Origin: Rhynchopus sp. YZ270_cl-10
Lineage: Eukaryota > Euglenozoa > Diplonemea > Diplonemida > Diplonemidae
Length of the DNA: 64,000 nucleotides
Direction of reading: 5' to 3'
Assembly: GCA_964035575.1 (NCBI GenBank)
Contig: OZ037846.1
Location: 895,501 to 959,500 of the forward strand
In this document: piece by piece, positions 62,490 through 64,000 of the stretch
Layout of the letters: the number at the start of each line of letters is the position of its first letter
Position numbering within the stretch: position 1 is the stretch's first letter
Notes under the pieces: model-generated
The model's input: the letters and a program-made list of their open reading frames with translations, nothing else
The model's database searches: none
Told to the model about the DNA's origin: nothing
Translations under genes and position numbers: made by a program

Positions 62490-63110
62490 GGGATTACGCT
62501 CCACGTGTGGAACGTATGGAAATCCATACGTGAATTGTTTTGAAAAGGTGGAATCCGTACGTGTCCATACGTGGTAATTTGGGTTTTGGATTGAGGCTGG
62601 GGTGGGGTTAGGTGAGGAGTGGGGGCTCCGCCCACCTCTCACCTAACCCCCACAGAATTCTATTTTTAGAAGACAATTTTCTTCTATTTTACCGGAAAAG
62701 GAAGATGCACTGCGGCGCGAGCTTTCAACCCACCCTTCCCGCGACATAGTAGGCAATTTTAAGCGCAATTTTTAGAAATGTTGCGTACCGTGGCTTCGCT
62801 AGAAACTTTCGTTTTAGCAAAATATGGAAGTAAAATTTACGGAACTGGACGATAGTTACCAACAAAAGTGCCATTTTATGTCAACATTTTAAAGAAATGT
62901 TGCGTACCGTGGCTTCGCCAGAACCTTTGGGAAGCAATGAGGAGTGAGAAAGAAGGATAAGGGCAAAGAAAAAAGTAGCGTACCATGCGCCTGCGGCGCA
63001 AGCTTGCATTACATCCTTTCCATGACATAGTTTGGCTGTAAAAAAAGGTGCAATTGTAAGCGCATTTTTTAGAAATGTTGCGTACCGTGGCTTCGCCACG
63101 AGTTTAACAC
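62490..63110 (-). repeat. Dispersed repeat with hairpin-ACGGTACGC motifs, copies D and E
   Basis: 62490-62935 is an inverted copy of 19865-20345 in the same internal order (ACGTATGGA phrases, G/C-rich inverted block, hairpin motifs at 62780-62800 and 62899-62919). A further partial copy follows, with motifs at 62975-62999 and 63077-63097. No coding function is inferred. Confidence 0.8.
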
Positions 63111-63727
63111 TGAAAAGATGGGGAATATGCTTGAACGCGCTGTTGCCCTGTTTCTCAGCAACAAGCGTCCCAGATTCAAGAGAAAACGGAGGTGTTCCTG
63201 CTGATGGCGGAGGAGTTGGAAAACGTCGCTCCCCCCGTATTTGTTTCCGGAATTGAGCTTCTGAGGACCTTTTTCGCGCGAAGCGCGAAAATTTTTTTTT
63301 TTGCCAAAAAGAAAGAAATTGGGCGTGGAATTCTAAAATTTTTCGGGAAAAACGGCATATTTAGCGATAAGTATGTTTCGGTGGTCCGGATTCTGTGCGT
63401 GCTGTGATGGGGTCACTTTGCGCTGAGAAACGAGTATTTTTGACCTAAAACGCGTGTATCAGTTTTTACACGATTGGTGCTGATGGGGTTCAGATTTGTG
63501 AAAATTTAAGTCACCAAAAAATTGTTCATTTTTCCACATTGACCCCACCACTGGCTGGGATTGGCCCAAAAATGCCAATGGTGGTGTTTTCGCGAGGTTT
63601 CGGCTACTAGAAACCCCAAAATAACAGTGATTTTTTTTTTTTCTTCCACTTTTCGTTTTTTGGCCATTTAAGCAGTAATTCCCGCCGAATAAAGTATACG
63701 TATACTTTAATAGCTCCCCCCCAGTAA

Positions 63728-64000
63728 GTGACTCTGGTGTAAAACCGGCATCTTTACACCATTTTTTTTCCGGTAGAAACACGGTAGAACCACGGGTAAT
63801 CGGTTAAGGCGGCGCACCATACTGCAATCAATTTATTGTTTTCATACTGATGAAATGAATTAGTGCTTGCGGTCCACAAACCGTTTTTGTACTTTACTTT
63901 AGAACCCAAGAACACTGCTGGCTGGTCGGGTGTGTGGAGTCAGGCGGTGGGCACAAACAGTTTTTTTTTTCCTTCTCTCCCCCTCCCCCAATGTGTGTGC
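63728..64000. other. Window end without recognised features
   Basis: Unique A/T-rich sequence. GGTTAAGGCG near 63804 resembles a tRNA D-arm, but no T-arm or acceptor stem can be paired with it, so no RNA gene is called. Confidence 0.4.

Larger units (their letters stand above)
61576..63727. mobile_element. TIR interval with AATAAAGTATACGG ends
   Basis: The left end TTACTGGGGGGG followed by CTAATAAAGTATACGG reappears inverted at the right (AAAGTATACG, TATACTTTAATAGC, CCCCCCCAGTAA). The left end carries four tandem-like AATAAAGTATACGG repeats to about 61692. No target duplication is apparent. The interval encloses a minisatellite and two dispersed-repeat copies, so it may be a composite of older insertions. 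Confidence 0.55.

Noticed and set aside
63795-63870. tRNA-like GGTTAAGGCG near the end of the window
   Set aside because: No matching T-arm (GGTTCGA), anticodon stem or acceptor stem could be found.

Overview
The window is nuclear DNA of a unicellular eukaryote rich in mobile DNA. It has long intronless coding regions, all on the + strand, separated by AT-rich spacers full of terminal-inverted-repeat (TIR) elements, a LINE remnant and satellites. It shows no bacterial operon layout, no recognisable tRNA or rRNA gene and no CRISPR array. One-directional, intronless, tandemly duplicated receptor-type cyclases resemble Euglenozoa (kinetoplastids, diplonemids), but the sequence does not prove that placement.

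The core (10532-55641) is a tandem array of ten full-length membrane adenylate cyclase genes plus one aberrant member. Each full protein has about six N-terminal membrane segments, a helical linker ending in YRPYLPAALF, a class III cyclase domain with all expected catalytic residues, a short variable linker, and a second cyclase-homology domain that has lost the catalytic signature. The cytoplasmic parts are almost identical among copies, whereas the membrane segments and the inter-domain linker differ. This suggests concerted evolution of the effector and diversification of the sensor. Three subgroups follow from shared spacers: genes at 24748, 31395, 35511 and 38589 (about 3.07 kb period); genes at 42119, 44835 and 48209 (about 2.72 kb period); and scattered, more divergent members at 10532, 16488, 22039 and 53467.

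Two other genes are recognisable. One encodes a ubiquitin-like plus beta-propeller-like protein (51268-52461) and lies inside the array. The other encodes a FYVE-finger protein (56372-57739) just after it. The FYVE gene sits behind a duplicated copy of the promoter region and first codons of the ubiquitin-like gene.

Region by region: 1-5450 holds dispersed repeats, a direct duplication and a hAT-like element. 5460-9450 is a decayed LINE with reverse transcriptase and RNase H pieces on the - strand. 9451-10531 is the leader of the first cyclase. 12632-16487 and 18197-22038 are nested mobile elements. 26865-30456 is a 3.6 kb insertion carrying a perfect 7-bp satellite of about 160 units. 33861-34907 and 47328-47960 are insertions whose empty sites are visible in paralogous spacers. 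57773-64000 is almost wholly TIR elements and minisatellites.

A recurring short signature, a GC stem with a GNA triloop joined to ACGGTACGC(A/T)AC, occurs about 16 times in the repeat-rich parts on both strands and is the most unexplained pattern here.
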